64,000 bases of DNA, taken from the NCBI GenBank assembly GCA_025558095.1, contig JAIVFI010000033.1:434001-498000 (forward strand), given 5' to 3'. The translations under genes and the position numbers were made by a program. Below, piece after piece: positions 30,345-41,476 of this stretch (its first letter is position 1; every line of letters starts with the position of its first letter). The DNA comes from Hyaloraphidium curvatum. Its lineage: Eukaryota; Monoblepharomycota; Hyaloraphidiomycetes; Hyaloraphidiales; Hyaloraphidiaceae. Under the pieces are notes generated by a model. The model was not told the origin of the DNA. It ran no database searches and was given only the letters and a program-made list of their open reading frames with translations.

Positions 30345-32801
30345 CTACAGCTTGGCCGCGAACTCGCCCCCCAGCTGCTTCGCCGCCAGCTCCCCCACGA
30401 CCCCGCGCAGCTCCCGCTTGAGCACCTTGCCCGACGGCGTCGCCGGTAGCGCCTCGTCGACGAGGTGGATGAATGCTGGCACCTTGAACCGGGCGATCTT
30501 GTCGCCGCAGTGCTTGCGGAGCTCCTCCATGGTCGTCTTGCCGAACTTGCCGGGGACGAGGCGAACGCACGCGGCGACCTCCTCGCCGAGCACGCGCTGC
30601 GGGGCTCAAAGAGTCAGCGCGACTTTCCCCGCGAGCAAATTGACGGTGGACGCACATGAGGGATGCCGAAAACGGCGGCGTCCATGACGTCGGGGTGCGA
30701 AACGAGCGCGGCCTCGACTTCAGCGCAGTAGACGTTCTGCGGGGACTTCGCTTTAGATTACCGCGGCGCAAACACGGCGAGACATCTCACCTCTCCGCCC
30801 CTAATCAGCATGTCTAGGTTCGGAAACAGCTTCAGATCAAGGAGACGCCGCGGCCGAGCGTCGGCCCACCTTTGCTACGGTCCAAAAGGTAAAGGAACCC
30901 CTCGTCGTCGATCCTCCCCACGTCCCCGGTGTGGTACCACCCGCGCTGGAACGACGCCTCGGTAGCCTTGGGGTTGTTCCAGTACCCCTTGGCCACGCCG
31001 TTGGACTTGATCCAGATCTCGCCGATCGAGCCGGGGGGGAGCACCTTGCCCTCCGAGTCGCGGATCTCGACGCGGTGCACGGGGACGGGCTTGCCCACCG
31101 AGTCGGGCTTGGCGGCGTAGTCGGGGCCGGAGTTGGAGGCGCCGCCGAAGCACTCGGTCGCGCCATAGGTCTGTCCAACGCGCGACAAGATCAGCCACAT
31201 GATAAGCGCCACCGCCAGATCGGCCACCCACGTTGCTGGGCTCCCCCGCGCCGTCCTGCTTGAACGCCGCCTTTGCCCTCTCTCTCAGCGCCGCCGGCCC
31301 GGGCGCGCCACCGTAGCCGAGGGACATGAGCGTCTTGACCTTGTCCAGAGAGAAGTTGGGGCTCTCGAGGATCTGCAGCGACATGGTGGGCACGCCCATG
31401 AAGTGCGTGACCTTTTCGTCCTCGATGATGTCGATGCCCTCCTTCGCGTCCCCTGCGGAGGAAGTAGGGCGTCAGCATTCGCGCCCAAAAAGGCGGGGCC
31501 GGCGGGCGGCACCCACACTTGTAGACGTAGACGATCTTGCCGCCGCCGCAGGTCGACCCGAGCGAGAACGAGAGGCCTGTCAGGTGGAACAGGGGCACGG
31601 GGAGGAACCACGTGAAGGGCACGGGCAGCTCGCCCGGGCCCGGGATCGGCACGTCCATTCCCGTCCGCAGCGCGGCGCGGAGGCCGCCGTACCGGCCGCC
31701 GGCGATCTGGAGCTGGGTCCACTGCAGGTTCGAGTGGAGAACGCCCTGCGGTGGGCACGGTGGTCAGGGGGGTTCTACCACGCCTTCGTAGCGGGGAAGG
31801 ATTACCTTGGGGTGCCCGGTAGTTCCCGACGAGTAGAGGATCTGGAAGTCATCGAACGGCCCGATGTCCGCCGGCGGCAGGCTGTGCGGGATCGTCTCGT
31901 CCAGCAGGTGATGGAACGGCATGGCCTTGGCCCCAACACGGTCGATCCCCGCGACCACCGACGGCGGCACGCGGCAGCGGACCAGGACAAAGTGCGTCAC
32001 GGGGCCGTTGGGAGCCGCGGTGTCCGCCAAGCCGGTGCCGTCGGGGCCGCCGAGGCGGTCCAGGCGCTCCTGGTCGATGAGGAGGACCTTGGAGCCCGAG
32101 TCCTTGATGCACCACTCGAGCTCCGGCTTGGTGAGCCACGCGTTGAGGGGGACGACAACGGCACCGATGGTGGCACAGGCCCACCACGTCGGAATGTCTA
32201 GAGGGGGCACGTCCACCGTCAGGAGGAGGGATCACGAGCCGCGGCGCGAGCGGGGCCCACAAGGCGGGTAGTTCCTCATGGCGATCCCGACGCGGTCGCC
32301 CTTCTTGACGCCCATGGCGACGAGAGAGTGGGCAATCTGCTGTACCATCCGGGCGACCTGGCCGTAGGTCAGGCGGACGTTCTCCTTGGTGGCCTCGTCG
32401 CGGTAGATGACTGCCCGCCGCGAAACCCAGCGAATCCCGCGCATACCATGGCCGTCAGCGAAAGCAAGGGGAGAAACGCGTCGGGGACTCACTGTACTCG
32501 CGGTCCTTGGGGTTGTTTGCGTACGTGGCGACGATCCACTCCCAGAGCGCCCTCATGCTGGGCTGGGCCTCGGCGAAGATCTGCACTGTCGGGTCGTCGT
32601 CCGGCGGCTGGCGGTCTATCGCCCGGCGTCCGGCGTCAGCACTTCGTGGCTCGGGGAGCCGCCGGGACACCCACTCGACGGGCCGGACTGCGTCCACGGC
32701 AGCGTGATCCGCGTGGTCTTGAGCCCCATCTGCTCGCCCATCGGGCCGAGAAGCAGCTTGTCCGCTTCCGCGAGCGGCATGGGGCCGCCGAGGACGACCA
32801 T
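30345..32801 (-). CDS. Acyl-CoA synthetase (AMP-binding; 4CL/fatty-acyl-CoA ligase type) ending in AKL
   Basis: Ten exons fit: 32801-32643, 32580-32493, 32410-32261, 32197-31806, 31745-31517, 31452-31232, 31170-30870, 30813-30791, 30736-30656 and 30596-30345, giving 631 residues. Phases agree throughout. The P-loop-like ATP motif ILYSSGTTGHPK is split from GVLHSNL by an intron. QTYGATECFGG in genomic reading becomes NTYGATECFGG after splicing. GWYHTGDVGRID, DRSKDMLIRGGENVY and SGKVLKREL complete the adenylate-forming signature. One exon is only 23 bases (DMLIRGGE). The enzyme activates carboxylic acids to CoA thioesters using ATP. The C-terminus EFAAKL carries a PTS1, so peroxisomal location is likely. 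Confidence 0.9.
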
Positions 32802-33317
32802 CTTTGCGGTGGTCGGGAGACCGTGTGTGGGGGAAGTTGCTGGCCGGAGGTTTACCCGGCAAGCCGGGTGACACTTCGAGGCGACAACAAGGTACATAAT
32901 CAGGGGCATCAGCACGTCAGGACAGTAATGCCTGCTCTAGGTCCCACACTTCTCCCCACCAGTGCCGTGGGAGCAGTCGCGGTTCGCTCCCCGCCCACGC
33001 ACGTCGCTCCCGCTGCGGCGCCGACTTCCTTTCCATCCGCGCCAAGCCGGCTCCGAACGAGCCTCGGAATCCAACGGTAGCGCAGCGGCGTTCAATATCG
33101 TGAGCTGCGGCCCTCGCGGCGGTAGATTGGCGGAACATCGATCGCGCGCCTGCCTGACGATGGCGACCCGTGGCTAACATAGCGCGATCCCCAATTCCGG
33201 CGCGCCATCGCCCGATTGGCCGCGCAAGGAAGGGTCCAGCCGTCCACATAAAATGCTGCCGGGGAATCGGGCATTTTCACCACCGATACAACGGACGACA
33301 ACCAACGAAAGACAGAC
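32802..33317. promoter_or_regulatory. Divergent promoter region between acyl-CoA synthetase and SDR copy 2
   Basis: This 516-bp gap lies between two divergent start codons. A TATA-like ATAAAA is at 33248-33253, 65 bp before the SDR ATG. 33122-33258 resembles the promoter block of the other SDR gene. No ORF of note was seen here. An upstream in-frame ATG for the synthetase also lies in this stretch. Confidence 0.55.
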
Positions 33318-34366
33318 ATGGGCAAAACGAGCTGGGACTACTCGGAGATGCCGGACCTCGAGGGGAAGGTCGCGGTCGTCACGGGCGCCACTGGCGGTCG
33401 GTCCCCCACCCCGTCTCCCATTTCGCGGCAGAATGCTCACCGCCCCATTCCTGCAGGCATCGGCCTCGTGACCGCCACCAAGCTCGCCGCCAAGGGCGCC
33501 ACCGTCGTCGTCCCCGGGCGCACGCAGGAACGCGCCGAGGAGGCTGCGGCCAAGATCCGCGCGGCAGCGGGGGGCAGGGGCCGGGTGGTGCCGGCGCGGA
33601 TGGACCAGATGGATCTGGCGTCGGTGGATGCGTTCGCCAAGACCGTCGGGGGTCAGTTCGACAAAGTCGACCTGCTGGTGAACAACGCTGGTCAGTAACC
33701 CACCCTCGCGCCTCTTCCACCCTGACGTTCCAGCCCTCCAGGCATCATGGCCGTCCCCTTTGCCCTCTCCAAGGACGGCATCGAGTCGCAGTTCGCCACC
33801 AACCACTTCTCCCACTTCCTCCTCACCGCCCGCCTCCTCCCCCTGCTCGTCGCCGCCCCCGAGGCCCGCGTGGTCAACGTCAGCTCGATTGGGCACAAAC
33901 TTTTCGCGGGGGAGACGGACGGCTCCATCTACGACCTCAAGGCGATCAACGATCCGGCAAAGTACAGTGGCAGCGAGTACCGCTGGTACGGCGAGACCAA
34001 GGCCGCCAACATCATGCACGCCCGCGAGCTGCAGCGGCGCCTACTCGCGGCGGGGCACTCCAACGTCTACGTGAACGCGTGCCACCCGGGCAACATCGCC
34101 ACGAACCTGGGGAACAACGCCAAGTTCATCGGGCGGTGGATGAACTGGTTGATGGCGTGGGGGATGCTGACGCCCGAGCAGGGGGCGCTGACGCAGACGT
34201 ACCTCGCGACGGCGCCCGAGGTGAAGGAGAAGGGGATCAGGGGGAGTACTTTGTCCCGATGGCAAAGCTGGCGGAGAGCTCGAAGCCCACTCAGGATCCG
34301 GCGCTGCAGAAGAAGCTGTGGGAGTGGAGCGAGAAGGTGCTCGCGGAGAAGGGCTTCAAGCTTTGA
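33318..34366 (+). pseudogene. Short-chain dehydrogenase/reductase, second copy with a one-base deletion
   Basis: Exon positions 33318-33396, 33457-33690 and 33742-34366 reproduce those of the copy at 26362. The first two exons have identical lengths, while the third is 625 bases against 626. The missing base lies at about 34237-34245 (AGGGGGAGTAC here, AGGGGCGAGTAC in the intact copy). This shifts the frame after GIRG and replaces the C-terminus (EYFVPMAKLAESSKP onward) with about 110 unrelated residues, ending at 34580. The cofactor and catalytic motifs (TGATGGIG, NNAG, YGETKAAN) are upstream of the break, so a folded but altered protein could still be made. A sequencing error in a G run is an alternative. 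Confidence 0.75.
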
Positions 34367-34413
34367 CGAGCCATGTTTTCGCATAGATCGTTTCTGTTGT
34401 GCCGCAGTTTCCG

Positions 34414-35646
34414 TTAGGCTCCTTCCGAGATCGTCCTGCAGCTCTGGTTGTGGTCCTTCCACTCCGCGACCTGGCATTCCTTCGAGCAGTAACGCGCAAA
34501 ATGGCACCGTCCGCACTTCCGTAGCTCCCGTGTCGCGGACTCGTCCTCGTCGCAGTGGTCGCAGAAATCCGCGACCTTGAAATGCTGCCGGACATTGAAC
34601 CGCGCCAAGCCGGGCGTCTTGCGGTTGTAGAGAGCCGACCGCAGGTAGGATTGCGTCTCCGAGACCATCCTGGCGTTTGCATCCCCCATTGAGCGTCCGT
34701 AGCTGGACAGAAAAGCGGCCAGCTCGAATTCGAGCAGTGCGGCCGGGCACCGGGATGCACTGTCGAGCTGGCGCTCGATGTGGTCAAGGTACGGCTGCCT
34801 GTTCTCCATGGTGCTGCCAACGAACAGGTGCAAGGTCCAAGCCAAGTCCATAACGATGGATTTTGCCAGTTGCTGTGCGTCCGTCTCCGAGATGGTGCGA
34901 GTCTTGAGACGAGCGGAGCCGGGATGTTCAGTTGCAAACAGAGCCAGAATGTCCGGGAACACGACGTCGTCGCCCAGCCTCTTTCGGATCGGCAGGGCGA
35001 ACGCGCACATTTGCAAGATGTCGACGGCGACCTGCGCAGGTCCGTGGATGACGTTGCGGAAGGACCGAATCAGCGTCGCCCCCTCGTCCGTCAGCGCCGC
35101 ATAGAACTCCTGCGACTCGCTGGCACCGCCATCTGCGTATCCCCAAGCTTTCCGTCTCTCGCGATCGACACAATGCGCAACTATTCCCCGGAGGCAGGGC
35201 TAGGTGGCCTTAAAGATGCGGAGCCCGACCCGCGCAGTGAACCGCTCCGTGACCCTGGACTCCGGCACGGGGGTGCCGCGCGGCAGGTACTGTGCGAGCC
35301 AGGACTTTATCTCGCTGTCCCTGGCTTCCGCCGGCATGATCGTGAAGGCCATGAGGGCGTCTCGCGAGCTCTCGGGGCATCCGACGCCCGGCAGCGACGC
35401 GAGCAGCCGCAGCTCTTCGGGGCCCCGTCGCGGCGGCCTCATCGAGGCCTCCATCACGGGCGCGTACCGCACTGCTGCGTGGTCGAGGATTTGCGCAATG
35501 GTGTCGCGCTCGAAACGTTCCCCGTCAAACGCCGCCCACGGGTCGTCGGGCGGCAGCGGGGCCGCCCGCCGCGCCCGGGTGGCGCGGCGGCGCGCAGACG
35601 GCGTGTCCAAGCCGACAGGCTGGAAGTGATGCCCGCGGTCCGCCAT
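34414..35646 (-). CDS. MYND zinc-finger protein
   Basis: Exon 1 is 35646-35254 and exon 2 is 35199-34414, joined over a 54-bp intron with a CTAG acceptor, giving 392 residues. The C-terminal MYND finger reads CDHCDEDESATRELRKC then GRCHFARYCSKEC and HNQSC, with all eight Cys/His ligands present. The rest is helical without known domains (PEELRLLASLPGVGC, TLIRSFRNVIHGPAQVAVD, ELAAFLSSYGRSMG). MYND domains bind Pro-rich peptides and occur in SET-type methyltransferases and transcription regulators. No SET domain is visible, so this is probably an adaptor. The donor GTCACG is weak, but without the splice a stop follows within 15 codons. Confidence 0.75.
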
Positions 35647-35758
35647 GTCGGCGGGGGAGCAAGATGTTTGGTTTAGGATCGATGATGTGGTGAGGGCTTC
35701 TCAGCCGTCGATTCGCATTTCCCATATTCCATTCCTTCATTCCATCTAGACATCTTCC

Positions 35759-38700
35759 CTAGTCATCGCCCAGGTACACCTCCTCACCCAGCTGCGCGTA
35801 TTCGAGCAGCAGCCGGTACAGGTAGCACTCCATGTCCGCGATCCTCAGCCGTGCCGCAGCCACCTCGGCAGCTTTGCGCGCCATCCTTTCCGCCTCGGCG
35901 TCGTGCTTCATCGCCCACGCCAGCCGCGACTCGAGATCCGACAGCGTCACGTTGAGGTGGATGTAGTGCACGTCGGGGAGGATGTACTGGTCAAACCAGT
36001 TGGAGAAGAGGGACATGCGGAAGACGAGGGAGCCGCCCCAGAGGAAGGTCTCGAAGCCTGAAACAAGAACGTCGGCGAAACGCAGCAGACGTCGAGTACG
36101 ACAACCCACGTTGACTCCAGGTGTTGCCGTCCACGTCGAACAGGTACTTGTACCCCAGGCACTCGCCCGTGCCCATCCAGTTCCCGGTGCCGTAAAAGTT
36201 CTTGACCAGCGCGCACATGTTGACCCGCTTCTCGTTCTTGGCCTTGACCCGCTTGCGCGGCGGCGGCACCGGCGGCGGGGGGTGCCGCCTGAGCTGCGGG
36301 TTCAGAGCGGTGACGTTGGCGCGGAGGAGAGGGTGCGGTCGCTTCTTGAGCGGCGGGCCGTCGGCGGGTGCTTCGGGCTGCGAGGATCGCGAGGGAAGGC
36401 CGAAGCCGGGCCTAAAGCGCCCGAGCACGGGGCGCTGCGCCTCGTCGCCGCCCTCCGCTGCCGCGCCGTCGTTGGGTGGAGGCGGCCGACTGATCGGCTT
36501 CCGCGTTGCTGCGTCGCCCGGCGCAGCGCCGTCCGGCACGACACCCGGAGGCGATCCCTTGGCCGGCGGCCTGTCCGGCTTTCCTTTGCTCTGCCGGTCC
36601 TTCCTCGCCAGCGGCCCCAGCGGCGCCCCGTCCACGGGCCCTTCGTCCACCTGCCGCTTGTGCAGCCTGCGCCGCGCCGGCGGCGGTTCCTCGCCTTCCG
36701 GCTCGGGGGGGACGTCCCCCTCGCCCCCGGCATCGCCGTCGAACGGCTCCCCGCGGCCGTCCTCGGGCGGGAGCTCCCCCTCGGCCTCGCCGGGGGGCAT
36801 GTCCTCCTCAGCGCCTTCCATCCCCTCCCCTGCATCCTCCGGCTCGACGGGAACCTCCTCTCCTTCTCCTTTGCCCGCCTCGTTCGGCGGCTGCCCCTTG
36901 CCTTCCTTCCTCTCCCTCCTCAGCTTCTCCAGCGCCCCGCGCAGCCTCTCCCCCACCCTGTCCCGCTTCCACTCCTCCTCGTCCCTCCCGTCCGGCACGT
37001 CCGGATCGAACGCCGCGGTCCCGTTGGCCTTCTTCGGCCGCACCTGCGTGCCGCGCCGCTCCGCAGACAGCTCCTCCAGCAAATTCTCGAGCGCCTCCTC
37101 GTCCCCCTCCGCGCGGTAGTCAAAGTCGATGCGCTCGAAGTAACCGCCCCTCCCGCCGCGCCCGTCGTCGCACTGTATCACGTCCGTGAACTGCAGGTCC
37201 ACCAGGTCCTTCCCCTGCGCCATCAGCCGGTTGGACAGCTCTACCGCCCTCGGCCTTTGGAAGTCCCTCCACGGCGCCGACGCCGTCAGCTGGCCCCCCG
37301 TCGACCTGCCGCGCCAGATCATCTTGGGCTTGCGCTGGTTCCACGGCGGGGGGTTCATCCCCGGAGGCGTCTTTGTCCGCAGGCTGAGGTGGTTGGGCAG
37401 GATGATGTCCTGGAAGCACGACACGGCGTCCTCGTCGTGCGGGGATCCGCGCGCGCCGAGCCAGGGCTTGGTGGCGGTGAAGACGGGGATGAGGGTGTAC
37501 GCGGGCTTGAAGGAGGTGGGGGCGAGGAAGAAGCCGTGCAGGGACATGGCGCGCTCGGCCGCCGGGTGGGTGCGAAGCGGGGGGCACCGCTCGCGGAGGA
37601 GGGGTCGGATGTCCTTGGAGGCATAGTCGTGGAAGGGGATGGGTTTGCGCGGGTCGAAGGGGATGGGGTCGCCCGAGGGGTCGTCGGGAGGGGTGGGGGG
37701 GAACCGCGCGAGGTACGAGGCGTTGGGGAGTGGGGGCAGCTGGACGGTGCGGTCGTCGTGGAACATGCGCAGTCGCGAGACGTTGTAGAGCCAGTCGACG
37801 CGCGCCGAGAGGTCGTCCGCCTCGGTGTCGGTGAGCGCGCGCTGCGAGTCCTCCCAGGCGAGCACGCGCGGCTCGTCGAGCCAGTTGACGATCATGTCCA
37901 TGTCGGGCAGGGCCCAGGCGAACTTGGCGATGGGCACCTTGGTCACCTCTGCGCCTTCGCCCCACGTGAAGACGGACCCGTTGCGGATGCGGAGGTAGTG
38001 CTTTGCGTGCTCCTCCTGCTCCATCAGCGCGCCGACCACGCGCCGCAGCAGGTCCGCGCGGCCCTTGTACCGCACGCGGTACGGCTTCAGGTCGCGCTCG
38101 ATGGCGGGGTAGTGGTCCAGCTCGCAGCGGTGCTTGTCGGCCCACGAGACCCAGCCCTCGAAGCCGGGCGGCGGCAGGCGCGCGTGGAGGCGGACGTAGC
38201 GGCAGATTGTGCGCAGCGTCAGCCGCTCCAGGCGGTTACCCGACGGCGGTTCGTCGGGGTCGCCGTCCACGAAGCCTGAAAAGGGGGGGAAATGACGACG
38301 ATGAGGGGCAGTTGGCGACGTAGGGGGGGCGAGATTGAGAAATTGACCAGGGTCGCCCGGGACGCGTCCCGTGGTCAGAACCCCGAGAAATCCGGCAGAT
38401 GGCCCGATGGGGGGGAATTGCTCGTTAAGAAGAGTGATAGGCAGGAGGGCAGACGGCCCACCTTCGTCCTCGACGCCGTCGCAGTCCTCCATCAGGCGGC
38501 GCTTCCAGCGCGCCCTCAGCACCGGGTCGCCGGGCGGCCGCCACGCCTCGTCCGCCGCGCGCCGCCTCTTTGGCCTGGCCGGCTTGGCGGCATTCTCCTT
38601 CCGCGCCTTCGCGGCGAGGCGGCCGCGGCGGACGAACGGCGCGCGGCTCTCCGACGTCGGCGGGGCCGCGCGCTCCACGCCGGCCGGCCGCGGCCCGCCG

Positions 38701-38774
38701 AGCAGCGACAGCGCGCCGAGCAGCAGCGCGAGCGGCAGCAGCAGCCGCAGCGCCCGCACCACAAGCTTGTTCAT
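35759..38774 (-). CDS. GT90 / CAP10-type O-glycosyltransferase with a large disordered insert
   Basis: Three exons, 38774-38462, 38275-36110 and 36057-35759, encode about 925 residues; introns are 186 and 52 bp. The first intron keeps frame and could be retained. An N-terminal signal anchor (VRALRLLLPLALLLGALSLLGG) indicates a Golgi type II membrane protein. The catalytic region has PKMIWRGRSTGG, DLVDLQFTDV and YKYLFDVDGNTW, then WSQRFETFLWGGSLV and LPDVHYIHLN, typical of CAP10 domains that transfer xylose or glucose. Between the TDV block and the DVDGN block lies an insert of about 270 charged and Pro-rich residues (roughly 36200-37080) not usual for the family. Confidence 0.85.
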
Positions 38775-38797
38775 CGCGGCATGTCGGTGGTGGCAGA

Positions 38798-39070
38798 GAA
38801 CTCGAGAACGCGGGGAATTGCTGCGCCCGCCGCCCACCAGACCCCTGTCGGCACTGAACACGGGCGGACGCGCCGGGGTAAGGAAGAGCAGGCGGAACGA
38901 GAAACCCATGTCGTAACTGCTGGATGGACGACTCTCTGGTGTCTCGTCGTTTGATTGTTCTCAGCTTCTCACCCGCTTGGTCGACTCAGTGTGTCCCGGT
39001 CTTCGCAGTCGATCTCCATCAGATCATAGCCCAATCCATCAACCTCGGCAGCCAGCAACGCCGGAGGCTG
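38798..39070 (+). repeat. Duplicated promoter-like segment, copy 1
   Basis: This segment matches 41228-41476 over about 270 bp with small indels. Shared blocks include GAATTGCTGCGCCCGCCGCC, CACCAGACCCCTGTCG, AAGGAAGAGCAGGCGGAA and CCAATCCATCAACCTCGGCA. In copy 2 the segment runs up to the ATG of a MYND gene. Here the equivalent codon is ACG and no ORF follows, so this is a promoter/5'-end duplication without its gene. It starts 24 bp upstream of the GT90 start codon. Confidence 0.7.
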
Positions 39071-39754
39071 AAAATGAAATGCCCAAGAGCTCGTAGGGAG
39101 GATCGAAGCGTAACACTTGGTGCTTCGCTCGGGACCGCGGGGTCTGTTTGACACGCCGGCCGCATCCTGTCCTGCTGTGGCCATCCACACCTTCCTCGCT
39201 CGGGTCCTCCGAGTATTCGACCTCGAGCTCGTCAATGAGGACGAGCTAGCCAATGATGTCGTCTGGAGCGAGGATCTCGCCAAGCGGGAGGCGCAATGTG
39301 GATTCCCTCGCGCTCCGTTCCATGCGAGGTCGCTTGACAGCTGGCTGGCAACAGACGACGTCGCCATCACACTCGGCTTAAAGCAGAGTGTCGAATTTTT
39401 GCTTGGATCTGCCATTTTTCGGATGTTTTTCCGTCAATTACGAACACTCGGATTACAAAATCGGATTTGGTTGCCAACGGCGCGCAAACTTTCTTCTGTC
39501 CATCGTGATAGCTACGTTTACGTCAGTAGCAAGAGAATGCCCATGCACGTCGATGCCGAGCCCAGAATCCCCCAATTAGACCGCCAAGACCCCGCTGCGG
39601 ATGGCTTCGTCGTGGATGACGACATCCCGGTGCTGGTAGCCGAAGTGGTAACAGCTGTCGACAGACCGCTGGTGTACGTGGTCGTCGCGCATTGCGCGCG
39701 CCAGAAATCGAAAGCCTCCCCACCGGAAGGACCTGGGCGGAGGAAAAGCGCGAA
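39071..39754. other. Lower-GC intergenic region, no confident gene
   Basis: About 680 bp, noticeably lower in GC than the genes around it. A plus-strand frame (39117-39818) and a minus-strand frame (38969-39415) are both open but show no domain, no splice structure and no composition typical of the neighbouring genes. Confidence 0.4.
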
Positions 39755-41053
39755 TCAGACGCAGCGTCGGCCACAAAATGAGCGGCATGACCCACAGATC
39801 TGCTTCAGGGCGACATGAAAAGCCGACGCATTGGCGCATACGCAGGCCGCGTCCGGAAAAGGCAGGCTGTCATCAAGACACCCGATCTGCCTCGCAGCGC
39901 GAAACGTGCCGTTCGTGGAGCAAGGATCAGACCCTACGTCTGCTGCGATCGCCGAGGGGAGCGAGGAAACGATTGCGATTCTCGAAGTCGTAGTGGTTGC
40001 GTTTGGAGCAGAAAATGAGTCCGCAATCCCGTTCGTTCTCGGTGGACACGGGCAGCAAGTGAGCCTCACATTACGGCCAAAACCGTCCGGGTTGGTTTGT
40101 GCCATGTTTATCACCTGCAGCAGGGTGAGAAGCCCCCGGCTGCAATCTCCCGAGGAGCATACTGCAGAGTCAATCGCAGCCTGCGCAGCTTCTTGCCCGG
40201 TGCAGGGACAGCACTCCGGCTCACCGCACTCTCCCGGCTGGCACGTCAGGAGACACTTGCGGTGCGCGCAATTCGTCGGCACCACGCATTTCACCTGGCA
40301 ATCCAGGTCCTCGCACGCGGGTTTGCAGTTCAGCTTGTCGCCGGAACAAGCGCCGTTGTAAAAGAAGCCGCACTCGGGGGGTGGGCAGACGAGCTCGCAC
40401 TGTGGGCACGCGTCGCGGTTCGAGCAGCACTCTGTTTCCTCGGCTTTCGGGCATCTGATGTAGCAGTTCGGGCTTTTGCAGTCGGAAGTCATGGTAGCGC
40501 AGGTGGCCGGGCAGTCGACCTTGCAGACGGGACGCTCGCAGACGGGCTTGCAGTTGCCGGGGCAGGTTTCGTCGCACTCCCAACGGCACCGCGGCGCGTC
40601 GCACGTGGTCACGCACATCGGCTCGTCGCGGCACCTGCACTGGCCGATGTTTGGGGAGATGGCGCACTGGGGAGGCGCGCACACGACCTCGCACTGCGGG
40701 CAGACCTTCGAGTCCGGGCAGTAATCGGCGGGGCATCTGATCGAACATATCGGTTTCTCGCATTGCTTGGTGCAACCGACCGTTCCTTGGCACTCCTCCC
40801 CCTGAGGGTCGCAGCGCATTTCGCATTGAGGCCGAGAGCAAATCGGGTGGCACACGGGCGGGCACGTAAGGTCGTTGCAATTCCACTCGCACTTTGGTGC
40901 GCACTTCTCCGACGCGCCGCGGTGGACGCAAGCGAAGATGAGGAGCGCAAGCACGGCGGCGCGGAGGAGGGTGGTGGGCGTTTTCGCGCGCCGCGCTGGG
41001 CGTTCGAGAAGATGAGGAGCCCGAGCGACGGCGCCGAAGAGCGGGGAGGGCAT
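39755..41053 (-). CDS. Secreted or membrane-anchored Cys-rich repeat protein
   Basis: A single-exon protein of 432 residues. A hydrophobic stretch near residues 28-45 (LLRAAVLALLIFACVH) acts as signal peptide or anchor. It is followed by about 240 residues dominated by units such as CPPVCHPICSRPQC, CPGNCKPVCERPVC and CPQCELVCPPPEC. Cysteines are spaced every three to four residues and often preceded by Pro. The C-terminal 130 residues contain a second Cys pattern (GCLDDSLPFPDAACVC, CGSCRSFCGRRC). This resembles Cys/Pro-rich extracellular proteins of water moulds and chytrids with unknown function; a disulphide-stabilised rod or surface protein is inferred. GC content is slightly below its neighbours. 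Confidence 0.75.
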   Translation of the reverse strand: MPSPLFGAVARAPHLLERPARRAKTPTTLLRAAVLALLIFACVHRGASEKCAPKCEWNCNDLTCPPVCHPICSRPQCEMRCDPQGEECQGTVGCTKQCEKPICSIRCPADYCPDSKVCPQCEVVCAPPQCAISPNIGQCRCRDEPMCVTTCDAPRCRWECDETCPGNCKPVCERPVCKVDCPATCATMTSDCKSPNCYIRCPKAEETECCSNRDACPQCELVCPPPECGFFYNGACSGDKLNCKPACEDLDCQVKCVVPTNCAHRKCLLTCQPGECGEPECCPCTGQEAAQAAIDSAVCSSGDCSRGLLTLLQVINMAQTNPDGFGRNVRLTCCPCPPRTNGIADSFSAPNATTTTSRIAIVSSLPSAIAADVGSDPCSTNGTFRAARQIGCLDDSLPFPDAACVCANASAFHVALKQICGSCRSFCGRRCV

Positions 41054-41227
41054 TTTGGACGCGATTCGTGGGCGAACGCAACAATTGCTGTGCGGCGGGC
41101 GCAACAACTCCAACACAGCCCGATCATCCCCCGAACGGACTTTCAAAGCATCAGTTTATTCCTCGGTAATGTGTGTACGTACAGGTCAGGGTGCTCGTGT
41201 ATCGTGATTAGCAAGCTTAGCCTTCCT

Positions 41228-41476
41228 GAACTCGAGAAGGCGGGGGAATTGCTGCGCCCGCCGCCCACCAGACCCCTGTCGAACACGGGCGGACGGGCCT
41301 AAAGGGGGTTAAGGAAGAGCAGGCGGAAAGAGAAACCATCTCTTAGCTGCTAGATGGACGAGTCTCTTGTGTCTCGGTGTTTGATGGTTTTACCTACTGT
41401 CCCCGGTCTTCCCAGTCAGTCTCCGTCAGATCATCGCCCAATCCATCAACCTCGGCAGCCAGCAATGCCGGAAGCT
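41228..41476 (+). repeat. Duplicated promoter-like segment, copy 2 (5' region of the MYND gene)
   Basis: Second copy of the segment at 38798-39070, in the same orientation. Its right end covers the presumed transcription start region and first codons of the gene at 41465, so the duplicated unit is probably a promoter plus 5' UTR. Confidence 0.7.

Noticed and set aside
31326-32201. Plus-strand frame of about 290 codons
   Set aside because: Antisense to the AMP-binding exons of the acyl-CoA synthetase.
35982-38279. Long plus-strand frame of about 765 codons
   Set aside because: It is antisense to the GT90 gene, whose conserved motifs and splice sites are on the minus strand; GC-rich codons make the antisense frame open.
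38969-39415. Minus-strand Ser-rich frame
   Set aside because: It overlaps the duplicated promoter segment and has no recognised features.
39117-39818. Plus-strand frame of 233 codons in the low-GC gap
   Set aside because: No domain, no upstream promoter other than a duplicated segment, and composition unlike neighbouring genes.
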